From positions 62,001-126,000 of the forward strand of contig NZ_JABMCB010000187.1 in NCBI RefSeq assembly GCF_013359935.1: a stretch of 64,000 bases of DNA, in the 5' to 3' direction. A program made the translations under genes and the position numbers. Source of the DNA: Paenibacillus xylanilyticus. GTDB lineage: Bacteria; Bacillota; Bacilli; Paenibacillales; Paenibacillaceae. Shown one piece after another: positions 53,218 to 62,713 of the stretch. Numbering within the stretch: the stretch's first letter is position 1; every line of letters begins with the position of its first letter. Below the pieces are notes generated by a model that had not been told where the DNA came from, made no database searches, and saw only the letters and a list, made by a program, of their open reading frames with translations.

Positions 53218-54201
53218 GTGAAACAAAAAAGAGAGAAGAAAAAATGGAATGGAACCAAGTGGAAGAAAGTATTAAATATTTTGCTTAAAGTATTAGGTGC
53301 AATTGTTGTAGCCTTCCTACTTTTTGTTGCCGCAGTGTACACCGTTAACAAAATCAGCAGTCATTCGGAGAAGAAGAGATTGGAGCCTTATGGTCAGCAT
53401 GTGTCTGTAGATGGGAAACAGATGAATGTCACCATTCAAGGAAAGGGCGATGAAACCATCGTGATTTTACCCGGCTTTGGAACGGCATCGCCAGCACTTG
53501 ATTTTAAACCGCTTATTTCAGAGTTATCCCCATATTATAAGGTCGTCGTCGTAGAGCCTTTTGGTTACGGATTGAGCGATCAGACCGAAAAGGAACGCAG
53601 TACGGCAAATATCGTCAGTGAAATTCATGAAGCGTTACAGAGCCTACATATTGATCGCTATATCCTGATGGGTCATTCCATTTCGGGGATCTATAGCCTT
53701 GATTATGTGAACAAATATGCAAACGAAGTACGTGCATTTGTCGGACTGGATAGCAGTGTGCCCTCGCTGAGTGAACAAAAGATTGATTCGTCAGATACAC
53801 AACCGATTAAATGGTTCCGTGACTTAGGTTTTGCCCGTGTTCAATTGAAACTGAGTGCCGACCCTTATGATGAATTACCTTATGATGAACAAACGAAAGA
53901 ACAATTGAACATTCTGATACGCAAAAACATGTATAATACCACTCAATTAAATGAGGCCGAGAGCATGTATTCCAACTTTAAAACAGCTGAAAAGCAAACT
54001 TTTCCGCCAAATCTGCCAGTCCTGTTCTTTGTTCAGGCGAATCATCCGGGAACGGATCAGTGGATTCCTGAGCATGAGAAGCTCATAAAGGACTCCGTAC
54101 ATGGAGAAATGGTGCTGCTTGAAGCCAATCATTATTTATATCGTTCCCATTCCAAAGAAATCGCTGAAAAATTCATGAATTTTATGGGAAGAATCCAATA
54201 A
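53218..54201 (+). CDS. membrane-anchored alpha/beta hydrolase, copy 1
   Basis: About 327 aa: a lysine-rich start, one hydrophobic helix (about 18-40, LLKVLGAIVVAFLLFVAAVYTV) and an extracellular alpha/beta hydrolase. Oxyanion strand VILPGFGTASPALDF, nucleophile Ser154 in MGHSISGIYS, acidic residue probably in the strand leading to VQANHPGTDQW, and His in LEANHYLY. Probable esterase, lipase or peptidase acting at the cell surface, possibly on an antibiotic (inference from regulation). GTG 53218 is better spaced than ATG 53212 from AGGAG. Tandem duplicate of the next gene. Confidence 0.85.
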   Translation: MKQKREKKKWNGTKWKKVLNILLKVLGAIVVAFLLFVAAVYTVNKISSHSEKKRLEPYGQHVSVDGKQMNVTIQGKGDETIVILPGFGTASPALDFKPLISELSPYYKVVVVEPFGYGLSDQTEKERSTANIVSEIHEALQSLHIDRYILMGHSISGIYSLDYVNKYANEVRAFVGLDSSVPSLSEQKIDSSDTQPIKWFRDLGFARVQLKLSADPYDELPYDEQTKEQLNILIRKNMYNTTQLNEAESMYSNFKTAEKQTFPPNLPVLFFVQANHPGTDQWIPEHEKLIKDSVHGEMVLLEANHYLYRSHSKEIAEKFMNFMGRIQ

Positions 54202-54254
54202 TTCCTTCATGTACAAGCTGCCGTACCCGTCATGCCGCAACATTTTCGTGCTGG

Positions 54255-54293
54255 TTCATATTGAGTTCATATTGACGTCACGGGCAGTACATT
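54255..54293 (+). promoter_or_regulatory. TTCATA tandem repeat upstream of the second hydrolase gene
   Basis: TTCATA at 54255 and 54266 plus degenerate GTCACG at 54277 (11-bp period), then TACATT at 54288, 16 bases after the second copy and usable as -10. Confidence 0.65.
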
Positions 54294-54359
54294 TTCAGGA
54301 GTTAAGATTTCATTAGCATCAAAGAAGAAAATCCGAACAACAGTTCAGGATTGGAGAAG

Positions 54360-55345
54360 ATGAGAGTGACACAACCAGAGGAAAAGAAAGCAAAGAATGG
54401 ATCGAGGGCCAAGAAAATACGAAACAGGATACTAAAAATACTGGGAGCAATCGTAATCGCCATTGTTCTATTTCTAGGTATTGTCTATATCACGAATGTG
54501 ATCAGTACAAATTCAGAGGCGAAAAAGATAGAGCCCTATGGTCAGCATGTATCCGTAGACGGGAAAAATATGAATGTGTTCTTTCAGGGAGAAGGCAAGG
54601 AAACGATTGTGCTTCTTCCAGGTTATGGAACAGCTTCACCAGCGCTTGATTTTAAGCTGCTCATCGACGAGCTATCTCCATATTACAAAGTGGTAGCAGT
54701 GGAGCCTTTCGGTTATGGCTTAAGTGATGCAACGGAAAAAGAACGAACCACAGAGAATATCGTAAGTGAAGTACATGAAGCTCTGCAGCAGCTTAATATT
54801 AACCAATACATCCTCATGGGCCACTCCATTGCAGGCATTTACGGCCTTGATTATGTGAACAAGTATCCGAATGAAGTAACTGCATTCGTCGGAATTGATA
54901 GCAGTGTTCCAACACAACCGGGTATGGATGCTAAATTACCTGTAAAAATGTTCAATTTCCTTAAAAAATCAGGTCTTCAAAGATTGGTGGTCAAATTTGG
55001 CGAGGACCCTTATGCTGGACTCCCATTTGATGAGCACACCGTAGAGCAGATGAAAATGCTGTCGAATAAAACTCGAATAGTTCCACGATGTTGAATGAGA
55101 TGGAGCATATCTCTTCCAATTTCAAGGCAGCTCAAGGTTTAACCTTCTCTAAAGACCTTCCACTTCTTCTCCTTGTTCAAGCGAATAATGAAGGTGTAAA
55201 AGAATGGATACCACTGCACGAAGGACAGATTAAAGATTCTTTACATGGGAAAGTAATAACTATGGATGGCGAGCATTACTTACACCATACGTTATTTAAA
55301 GAAATCGCTGAAGATGTTAGAGCATTCATGAACGAAGCGAAGTAG
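54360..55345 (+). pseudogene. membrane-anchored alpha/beta hydrolase, copy 2, frameshifted
   Basis: Paralogue of the preceding gene (same anchor, YGQHVSVDGK, GYGTASPALDF, MGHSIAGIYGLDYVNKYPNEV). The frame breaks at an AAAA run (55068-55071): upstream reading ends KMLSNKTRIVPRC-stop at 55094, while the downstream frame continues in register with copy 1 (NSSTMLNEMEHISSNF aligned to NTTQLNEAESMYSNF) to 55345, including the catalytic His in GEHYLHH. One extra A would restore a full-length protein. Recent inactivation, a sequencing error in a homopolymer, or phase-variable slippage are the options. TTG 54351 is an alternative start. Confidence 0.82.
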
Positions 55346-55397
55346 CTATTCTGTAAAAGTCTACTCGTGATTCAGAGATGTGTATCAATGAATATCA

Positions 55398-55422
55398 AAA
55401 GCCGTCCTGTGGGACGGTTTTT
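55398..55422 (+). terminator. terminator after the hydrolase pair
   Basis: AGCCGTCC / GGACGGTT hairpin with TGTG loop and five T. Confidence 0.88.
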
Positions 55423-55524
55423 CTATCGCTGTGTTAGCACCGGGGCTAAGGCGGCGATTGAAGTTGTTTTTTTTTAGTGTCAATCTGCTCTTCTCCTGTT
55501 CAGAATAAAATGGAAAAATATGGG

Positions 55525-55553
55525 TTGACAGAAAAAACCTCTGTGTATACAAT
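55525..55553 (+). promoter_or_regulatory. sigma-A promoter of the RGRG protein / ABC exporter operon
   Basis: TTGACA, 17-base spacer, TACAAT; the -10 lies within the first GTATAC site. Confidence 0.75.
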
Positions 55554-55560
55554 CGTATAC
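55545..55560. promoter_or_regulatory. GTATAC-N4-GTATAC site 1, candidate operator over the -10 box
   Basis: GTATACAATCGTATAC, 6-bp arms with 4-base spacer, overlapping the TACAAT -10. Confidence 0.6.
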
Positions 55561-55571
55561 ATGAACAAATT

Positions 55572-55587
55572 GTATACATATGTATAC
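55572..55587. promoter_or_regulatory. GTATAC-N4-GTATAC site 2, perfect palindrome
   Basis: GTATACATATGTATAC, same geometry as site 1 and 27 bp downstream, between the promoter and the ribosome site. Two such sites suggest tight repression by a dimeric regulator. Confidence 0.65.
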
Positions 55588-55610
55588 GGAAATGGAGGTG
55601 TTTCACAAAT

Positions 55611-55977
55611 GAGAGAAAGACATATAAATATGAACGAACAACCTGATCGCCATGGAGAGCGATCCAGACGTGGCCGCGGGGAAGATGAGCAACAAAGTGA
55701 ACGTTCAAGACGTGGGAGAGGGCATGGAGAGCATAACGGAAAACGGGGTAATGGGGCACAAACGTTTCGACGTGGAAGAATTTTAGTCTTTTTGGAACAA
55801 ATGCAGAATCGAAGAACGACTTTGGCCAGACAACTCGGTCAAGAGGAATATGAGCATATTCGTCCGATGATCAGTGGTGAACTGAAAGCCATTGACCAGG
55901 TGATCGATGAATATATTCATCTCTTCGAACTGCAAAATGAAGAGGGAAGCCCTAATCAGTATGTGGAGAGTGAATAA
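55611..55977 (+). CDS. small RGRG-rich protein, possible regulator of the ABC exporter
   Basis: 122-aa basic protein I cannot assign. The N-terminal half has two copies of ERSRRGRG (about residues 16-23 and 31-38) in a low-complexity Arg/Gly/Glu stretch; the C-terminal half is helical and well ordered (FRRGRILVFLEQMQNRRTTLARQL, GELKAIDQVIDEYIHLFEL). No full helix-turn-helix is evident, but the helical half could be a small dimerisation or DNA-binding unit. The longest frame from 55477 is rejected because the promoter and operators lie inside it; GGAGGTG is spaced for ATG 55611. The exporter gene starts 2 bases after its stop. Confidence 0.72.
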
Positions 55978-55979
55978 GA

Positions 55980-57698
55980 ATGATTCGTCGTTTCTTTTCG
56001 TATTATCGGCCTTACAAGAAATTGTTTGTCATTGATTTTGGTTGTGCGGTCATCGCAGGTTTGCTGGAACTGGCCTTTCCTCTAGCTGTAAGTAAATTTA
56101 TTAATGAGTTATTGCCAGGTCAGGATTGGCCGCTCATTATCCTGGCCTGTATTGTACTGCTATCGATCTATGCGCTTAATACAGCCTTGAATTATGTCGT
56201 TACATATTGGGGACATATGCTCGGTATTAACATTGAGACCAACATGCGTGAGAAGATGTTCGCTCACTTGCAGAAGTTGTCATTCCGCTTTTTTGACAAC
56301 CGCAAAACGGGCCATCTGATTGGTCACCTGACCAATGATCTAAACGATATCGGAGAGGTTGCTCACCATGGACCTGAGGATGTTTTCATCGCGGTTATGA
56401 CCTTGATCGGATCATTCTGGCTTATGGCAAACATTAATTTGGAACTTGCTCTGATTACATTTGTCATTATCCCGATTATGGCCTGGGTCATTATCGTTTT
56501 TGGTGGACGCATGACCAAAACCTATCGTCGTCTCTTCGGTAATGTGGGTAATTTCAATTCCCGGATCGAAGATAACGTAGGCGGAATTCGTGTGGTTCAA
56601 TCGTTTGCCAATGAAGAACATGAGAAAAAACTGTTTTCCGTTGACAATGAGAACTTTCGTCAAACCAAGCTGCTTGCCTATAAAACGATGGCCAAGAGCA
56701 TATCTGTCAGTTATATGATGATGAGATTGGTTACGGTATTTGTGATGATCAGTGGTGCATGGTTTTTTATTGACGGCAAAATTGATATGGGTGATTTCAT
56801 GGCATTCCTGCTGCTGTCCAACATCTTCTTCCGCCCGATTGAGAAAATCAATGCTGTAATTGAAAGTTATCCGAAAGGAATCGCCGGTTTCAAGCGCTAT
56901 CTGGAGATTATTGATACGGAGCCCGAAATCGCGGATGACAAAAATGCTGTTGCGTTAAATCACGTTCGGGGGGATATTCGCTTCGAAAATGTGTCGTTTG
57001 GTTATGAGCCCAACCGCCGAATTTTGAAGAACATCAGTTTATCCATTAAACCTGGAGAAACGGTAGCTTTTGTTGGTCCATCCGGTGCAGGTAAGACCAC
57101 CATATGCAGCCTGCTTCCAAGGTTCTACGAAGTGGAAGAGGGGCGGATCACGGTGGACGGTGTCGATATTCGAAATGTCCAGCTGCAATCCCTTCGCAAG
57201 CATATCGGTATTGTTCAACAAGATGTATTCCTGTTCTCAGGCACAATCAAGGAGAATATTGCCTATGGTGATCTGACGGCAACGGATGAGCAAATCTGGG
57301 ATGCTGCCCGCCGCGCATCGCTGGAAGAATTGCTTCTTACTTTGCCGGACGGCATCGATACGGTTATCGGTGAACGAGGGGTTAAGCTCTCGGGAGGGCA
57401 GAAGCAGCGTTTGTCCATAGCCCGCATGTTCCTGAAGAATCCACCGATCCTGATTTTGGACGAAGCTACATCCGCTTTGGATACTGAAACCGAAGCGTTA
57501 ATCCAGAAATCTCTTGCAGAACTTTCTGTGGGAAGAACGACGCTGGTCATTGCACACCGTCTGACAACCATCAAGAATGCGGACCGGATTATGGTCGTGA
57601 ACGCTGACGGCATTGCCGAGCAGGGGAACCATGATGAACTGGTCGCAGCTGGAGGAATATACAGCCGACTTCATCAGGTACAATACAGCCATTCATAA
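55980..57698 (+). CDS. ABC exporter, fused membrane and ATPase domains
   Basis: 572-aa half-transporter of the MsbA/BmrA/LmrA type, working as a dimer. Six-helix membrane domain (about 1-310; KLSFRFFDNRKTGHLIGHLTNDLND is the coupling region) and ATPase domain (about 330-572) with Walker A GPSGAGKTT, Q-loop VQQDVFLFSG, signature LSGGQKQR, Walker B ILILDEATSALD and H-loop IAHRLTT. Likely exports a lipophilic drug or lipid. Coupled to the small RGRG protein and controlled by the GTATAC operators. Confidence 0.93.
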   Translation: MIRRFFSYYRPYKKLFVIDFGCAVIAGLLELAFPLAVSKFINELLPGQDWPLIILACIVLLSIYALNTALNYVVTYWGHMLGINIETNMREKMFAHLQKLSFRFFDNRKTGHLIGHLTNDLNDIGEVAHHGPEDVFIAVMTLIGSFWLMANINLELALITFVIIPIMAWVIIVFGGRMTKTYRRLFGNVGNFNSRIEDNVGGIRVVQSFANEEHEKKLFSVDNENFRQTKLLAYKTMAKSISVSYMMMRLVTVFVMISGAWFFIDGKIDMGDFMAFLLLSNIFFRPIEKINAVIESYPKGIAGFKRYLEIIDTEPEIADDKNAVALNHVRGDIRFENVSFGYEPNRRILKNISLSIKPGETVAFVGPSGAGKTTICSLLPRFYEVEEGRITVDGVDIRNVQLQSLRKHIGIVQQDVFLFSGTIKENIAYGDLTATDEQIWDAARRASLEELLLTLPDGIDTVIGERGVKLSGGQKQRLSIARMFLKNPPILILDEATSALDTETEALIQKSLAELSVGRTTLVIAHRLTTIKNADRIMVVNADGIAEQGNHDELVAAGGIYSRLHQVQYSHS

Positions 57699-57714
57699 GA
57701 TTGTATAAACAGAG

Positions 57715-57737
57715 CCGCGCATCATGCGCGGTTTTTT
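57715..57737 (+). terminator. terminator of the ABC exporter operon
   Basis: CCGCGCAT / ATGCGCGG with one-base centre, six T. Confidence 0.9.
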
Positions 57738-57780
57738 ATATGCGCAGGTATTTGGTTTTCTTATTGTTTAGAATCATTTT

Positions 57781-57798
57781 GTTGACATCGTCCACTAA
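57781..57798 (+). promoter_or_regulatory. repeat 1 of a GTTGACA..GTCCACTAA box, candidate MarR operator
   Basis: GTTGACATCGTCCACTAA, containing the imperfect dyad TTGAC / GTCCA and the -35 box of the MarR promoter. Confidence 0.6.
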
Positions 57799-57810
57799 TC
57801 TAATTATTAT
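57782..57810 (+). promoter_or_regulatory. sigma-A promoter of the MarR / aldolase operon
   Basis: TTGACA, 17-base spacer, TATTAT. Confidence 0.75.
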
Positions 57811-57813
57811 ATT

Positions 57814-57831
57814 GTTGACAATGTCCACTAA
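57814..57831 (+). promoter_or_regulatory. repeat 2 of the GTTGACA..GTCCACTAA box
   Basis: GTTGACAATGTCCACTAA, 16 of 18 bases identical to repeat 1 and 33 bp downstream of it, covering the expected transcription start. Together the two copies bracket the -10 box, as expected for MarR autorepression. Confidence 0.6.
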
Positions 57832-57876
57832 AAGGGAGGGTTTGATATCGACTCTCAGCACATAAATTCCGATATT

Positions 57877-58308
57877 TTGGATGATATGCGGCGTTTCAAC
57901 CGTTTTTATACCAATATCCTTGGTGTACTGGATAAGCATATCCTTGGTACAGGCTATTCGTTTGCCGAAGTAAGGGTCATTATTGAAATTGGGATTCGTG
58001 GAGAAAGTATTGCGAACAATCTGGTGGATACGCTGACCATTGATCGCAGTTACATGAGCCGAATCGTGAACAAGCTGTCCAAGGAAGGCCTGCTGGTCAA
58101 AGTGAATTCGGAAGCAGACAGTCGGGTCAGTTTAATTCGACTAACGGAGAAGGGCAAGGAACTTTACGCCGAATTAAATGATCGGTCTGACCAGCAGATC
58201 CTGAAGTTAATGCAGAATCTGGACGAGGAAGAGATCAGAGAGGTCTATGCCTCGATGATGAACATACAAGAGAAGTTGAATAAGAGAGCAGGAGAGACAA
58301 CACGATGA
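57877..58308 (+). CDS. MarR family transcriptional regulator
   Basis: Winged-helix MarR regulator: RFNRFYTNILGVLDKHILGTGYSFAEVRVIIEIGI, recognition helix LTIDRSYMSRIVNKLSKEGLLV and wing SEADSRVSLIRLTEKGKEL. The start is unclear: the strong ribosome site (GGGAGGG, 57834-57840) is not followed by an in-frame ATG, GTG or TTG at normal distance. TTG 57877 is the first standard start, but conserved-looking sequence (DSQHINSDILDD) is encoded upstream, so an ATC start near 57847 is possible. Ends in ATGA overlap with the aldolase gene. Likely autorepressor through the twin boxes. Confidence 0.85.
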   Translation: MDDMRRFNRFYTNILGVLDKHILGTGYSFAEVRVIIEIGIRGESIANNLVDTLTIDRSYMSRIVNKLSKEGLLVKVNSEADSRVSLIRLTEKGKELYAELNDRSDQQILKLMQNLDEEEIREVYASMMNIQEKLNKRAGETTR

Positions 58309-59384
58309 TACGATTCGAATGTGATTATAACGAAGGTGCGCATGAGCGTATTTTGCAAAGACTGTTAGAGACCAATATGGAACAAACGAGCGGATATGGC
58401 ACAGATCCACACTGCGATCGGGCGAGAGCTCTTATTCGTCAGGCGTGTGATAATGAGCAGGCAGATGTGCACTTCCTGGTCGGTGGCACACAAACGAACA
58501 CCACAGTGATTGCGTCCATATTGCGTCCTTATCAAGGTGTTATTGCAGCAACCTCGGGCCATATCGCCGTTCATGAGACGGGAGCGATTGAAGCAACCGG
58601 CCATAAAGTGCTCACTGTTTCCAGCGAAGACGGGAAAATCACACCTGACCAAGTGAAGGCAGTCTATCAGTCACATATGAGTGAGTCATCTCCGGAACAC
58701 TGCGTACAGCCTGGCATGGTTTACATATCTCAGCCAACAGAGAACGGTACGATGTATAGCAAGGCGGAACTGCAGGCATTATTCGAAACAAGCCGGGAAT
58801 GCGGTCTCCCATTTTTCGTTGATGGAGCACGCCTGGGATATGCACTTGCGTCCAAAAATTGTGATATGACTCTTGCTGATCTTGCCCGTCTGTGTGACGT
58901 GTTCTATATTGGTGGCACCAAAATTGGGGCTTTGATGGGGGAGGCCGTAGTCATCCTGAATGAAGCACTGAAGCCCGATTTCCGTTATATGATCAAACAA
59001 AAAGGTGGTTTGCTCGCCAAAGGCAGATTGCTGGGCATTCAATTCGAAACGCTGTTTGAGGATGGATTGTATTTGGAGATTTCCCGTCATGCGATTGATA
59101 TGGCGATGAGAATTCATGATTCACTCGAAGAGCAGAACATCCGATTCCTGTACGAATCACCAACGAACCAGCAATTTCCGATTTTGCCTGACCATCTTCT
59201 TGAACAATTGCGGAGTCAGTATACGTTCTCCTTTTGGGAAAAGGTTGACGATACCCACAGTGCAGTTCGCTTTTGTACAAGCTGGGCAACTCGGCGGGAG
59301 AATGTGGATGCATTGACTCGGGACATCGCCCAATTATTGCGTGAAACAAGTAAGGCCCCGCTACTCGCTGAAGCATTGGTTTAA
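58305..59384 (+). CDS. threonine aldolase family PLP enzyme
   Basis: 359-aa fold type I PLP enzyme of the beta-eliminating lyase/low-specificity threonine aldolase family, which splits L-threonine or similar beta-hydroxy amino acids to glycine and an aldehyde. Seen: DYNEGAHERILQRLLETN (N-terminal active-site strand), HFLVGGTQTNTT (PLP phosphate), HETGAIEATGHKV, the PLP aspartate in FFVDGARLGYAL and Schiff-base Lys206 in YIGGTKIGAL. Co-translated with the MarR gene, so its expression probably follows that regulator's ligand. Confidence 0.9.
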   Translation: MIRFECDYNEGAHERILQRLLETNMEQTSGYGTDPHCDRARALIRQACDNEQADVHFLVGGTQTNTTVIASILRPYQGVIAATSGHIAVHETGAIEATGHKVLTVSSEDGKITPDQVKAVYQSHMSESSPEHCVQPGMVYISQPTENGTMYSKAELQALFETSRECGLPFFVDGARLGYALASKNCDMTLADLARLCDVFYIGGTKIGALMGEAVVILNEALKPDFRYMIKQKGGLLAKGRLLGIQFETLFEDGLYLEISRHAIDMAMRIHDSLEEQNIRFLYESPTNQQFPILPDHLLEQLRSQYTFSFWEKVDDTHSAVRFCTSWATRRENVDALTRDIAQLLRETSKAPLLAEALV

Positions 59385-59423
59385 GCATAGAAATGAATGA
59401 TGATTAGTTACGTGATACTGAGA

Positions 59424-59450
59424 AAGGACGACCACTGGTCGTCCTTTTTG
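59424..59450. terminator. bidirectional terminator between aldolase and AraC genes
   Basis: AAAGGACGACCA / TGGTCGTCCTTT near-perfect palindrome with flanking A and T. Confidence 0.9.
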
Positions 59451-59476
59451 GTTTGCTTTATTGCTGCGCTTAGGAG

Positions 59477-60394
59477 CTACTCACTCAAGATAAGATCGTA
59501 TTTTTCCTTCAACCGTTTAATATCACTTCTCGGAGGTGCACCGAACATGCGCGCATATTCACGGCTGAACTGGGAAGCACTTTCGTATCCTACCCGGAAA
59601 GCTACATCGGCAGCATCGGCAGACTCAGCCATCAGAAGCCGCCGGGCTTCCTGTAATCTTAATTGTTTCTGGAATTGTAATGGGCTCATGGCCGTAATCT
59701 CCTTGAAGTGCCGATGGAACGAGGATACGCTCATGCTGGCTGTCTCTGCCAGATCTTCGATCCGAAATGGCTGTTCCCAGTGACGAACGATATACTCAAT
59801 GGCTTCCCTGATTCGATACGTACTGCTTCCCTCCACAGCAATCTGTGCCAGTTCACCTCCGTAAGGTCCTTGGAGAAGACGGAACAAAATTTCCTTCGTG
59901 TACAAAGGGGCGAGAAAAGGAATTTCCCCCGGTGTGTCCAGTAAGCGAAGCAGCCGAAGTAGGGCATCCTGTATGGTTGATTCCATCTCTCCGACGAATA
60001 AGGCGCGTCTGGCGTTTTCTTTGGAAGTTACTTGTATGTTGCATTCGTTTAACACTTCAAGAATTTGATTCGGTGTGAACTCAAGCTTGAGACTTAGGTA
60101 AGGGGCATCAGGGGATGCCTTGATAATTTGCCCAATCACCGGAAGATTCATGGAAGCGATCAGATAATTGGAAGGGCCATATTCGAAGCGCTCCTGGGCG
60201 AGCAATACTTCTTTTAAACCTTGAACGATAACGCAAAATGAAGGCTTATAAACCCGATATGCCGGTTCGGAAGTCCTTGTGTGATGAAAGAAAAACAGGG
60301 AAGGGATTGGTGTCTCCACCCCACCGCTGCGAATGGAATGACGCTCAACCAACTCGCTTAATTCTCGGCTCTGATGAGATAGATCCTCGGTCAT
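59477..60394 (-). CDS. AraC family regulator of the AraC_N (YqhC-like) type
   Basis: 305-aa regulator: N-terminal AraC_N domain (about 20-180; TPIPSLFFFHHTRTSEPAYRVYKPSFCVIVQGLKEVLL) and C-terminal double helix-turn-helix (about 200-295; FRIEDLAETASMSVSSFHRHFKEITAMSPLQFQK, AADVAFRVGYESASQFSREYARMFG). Escherichia coli YqhC, of the same architecture, senses aldehydes and activates an aldehyde reductase and an aldo-keto reductase; this gene is divergent from two aldo-keto reductase genes, so the same logic is likely. Confidence 0.9.
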   Translation of the reverse strand: MTEDLSHQSRELSELVERHSIRSGGVETPIPSLFFFHHTRTSEPAYRVYKPSFCVIVQGLKEVLLAQERFEYGPSNYLIASMNLPVIGQIIKASPDAPYLSLKLEFTPNQILEVLNECNIQVTSKENARRALFVGEMESTIQDALLRLLRLLDTPGEIPFLAPLYTKEILFRLLQGPYGGELAQIAVEGSSTYRIREAIEYIVRHWEQPFRIEDLAETASMSVSSFHRHFKEITAMSPLQFQKQLRLQEARRLLMAESADAADVAFRVGYESASQFSREYARMFGAPPRSDIKRLKEKYDLILSE

Positions 60395-60535
60395 TTGAAT
60401 CCTCCTTACGGGTTTAACCTAGTTTCATTATAAGGCCTATTATTTGAAATCAAAAGAGCCTGTGATAGGATTAGGCAATCATTTAAGACAATTGATATAC
60501 CGCTTGGTGCACATGCTTGAGCATAATAAGACTAA

Positions 60536-61632
<1,097 letters not shown>

Positions 61633-61679
61633 CTAGTGATTTTGGGTTAATTGCGACAAACAATAAAGGAGTGAGAATT

Positions 61680-62666
61680 ATGGAATATGTCAAATTGGGA
61701 CGTACCGGTCTGGACGTTTCGAGATTGTGCCTTGGCTGTATGAGTTACGGTGTACCGGAACGGGGGATGGCTCCGTGGTCACTGAACGAAGAGCAGAGTC
61801 GCCCATTTATTCAAAAAGCAGTTGAGGCGGGTATTAATTTCTTTGATACGGCGAACATCTATTCAGATGGAACCAGTGAAGAAATCGTAGGACGTGCCTT
61901 GAAGGATTTTGCCCGCCGGGATGAGATTGTTCTGGCGACCAAATTGTTTTTCCGGATGAATGATGGACCCAATGGTGCAGGGTTGTCGAGAAAAGCGATT
62001 ATGAACGAAATCGATAACAGTCTTATGCGTTTGGGAACAGATTACGTGGATCTGTATCAGATTCATCGATGGGATCATACAACGCCTATTGAAGAAACAA
62101 TGGAGGCCCTTCATGATGTGGTGAAGGCTGGAAAAGTCAGATACATTGGGGCTTCCTCCATGTATGCCTGGCAGTTCATGAAAGCCCAGCATACAGCCGA
62201 ACGGCATGGATGGACGAAATTCGTCTCCATGCAAAATCATCTGAACTTGTTATATCGCGAAGAAGAACGTGAAATGCTGCCATTATGTCTTGATGAAGGT
62301 GTTGGTGTTATTCCATGGAGCCCCCTGGCCAAAGGACGCCTTACACGGGATTGGAATGAACAGACTGCCCGTTCGGAGATTGATCCTGTCGGAAAAGCGT
62401 TCTATGAAAGTACAATGGTGGAAGCCGATCGTCAGGTAGTGGAGAGAGTAGCGGAAGTGGCTGGGAAACGCGATATTCCACGAGCTCAGGTTGCTCTGGC
62501 ATGGCTGCTGCAAAAAGAAGCAGTAACCGCACCGATCATTGGTGCAACCAAGATTCATCATCTCGAAGATGCTGTATCCGCGCTTTCAGTGAAACTCACT
62601 GCGGAAGAAATCAGTTTCCTGGAAGAAGCGTATGTGCCTCATCCGGTGACCGGAAATCTCAGCTAG
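61680..62666 (+). CDS. aldo/keto reductase (copy B)
   Basis: 328-aa reductase, a different subgroup from copy A. Tetrad Asp56, Tyr61 (FFDTANIYSDG), Lys88 (ATKLFF) and His129 (YQIHRWD); coenzyme loop IIGATKIHHLEDAV. Ribosome site AAGGAGTG favours ATG 61680 over GTG 61671. Only about 65 bases after copy A without a terminator, so probably one operon, closed by the hairpin at 62689. Confidence 0.92.
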   Translation: MEYVKLGRTGLDVSRLCLGCMSYGVPERGMAPWSLNEEQSRPFIQKAVEAGINFFDTANIYSDGTSEEIVGRALKDFARRDEIVLATKLFFRMNDGPNGAGLSRKAIMNEIDNSLMRLGTDYVDLYQIHRWDHTTPIEETMEALHDVVKAGKVRYIGASSMYAWQFMKAQHTAERHGWTKFVSMQNHLNLLYREEEREMLPLCLDEGVGVIPWSPLAKGRLTRDWNEQTARSEIDPVGKAFYESTMVEADRQVVERVAEVAGKRDIPRAQVALAWLLQKEAVTAPIIGATKIHHLEDAVSALSVKLTAEEISFLEEAYVPHPVTGNLS

Positions 62667-62688
62667 CATGTAAACTTATCTATTCATG

Positions 62689-62713
62689 AAGTCGCCTTGG
62701 TGGCGACTTTTTT
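62689..62713 (+). terminator. terminator of the aldo-keto reductase operon
   Basis: AAGTCGCC / GGCGACTT hairpin with a 5-base loop and a T run. Confidence 0.9.

Noticed and set aside
55068-55094. Programmed frameshift in the second hydrolase
   Set aside because: The A run is short, no stimulatory hairpin or ribosome site is seen, and copy 1 needs no shift; pseudogene or sequencing error is simpler.
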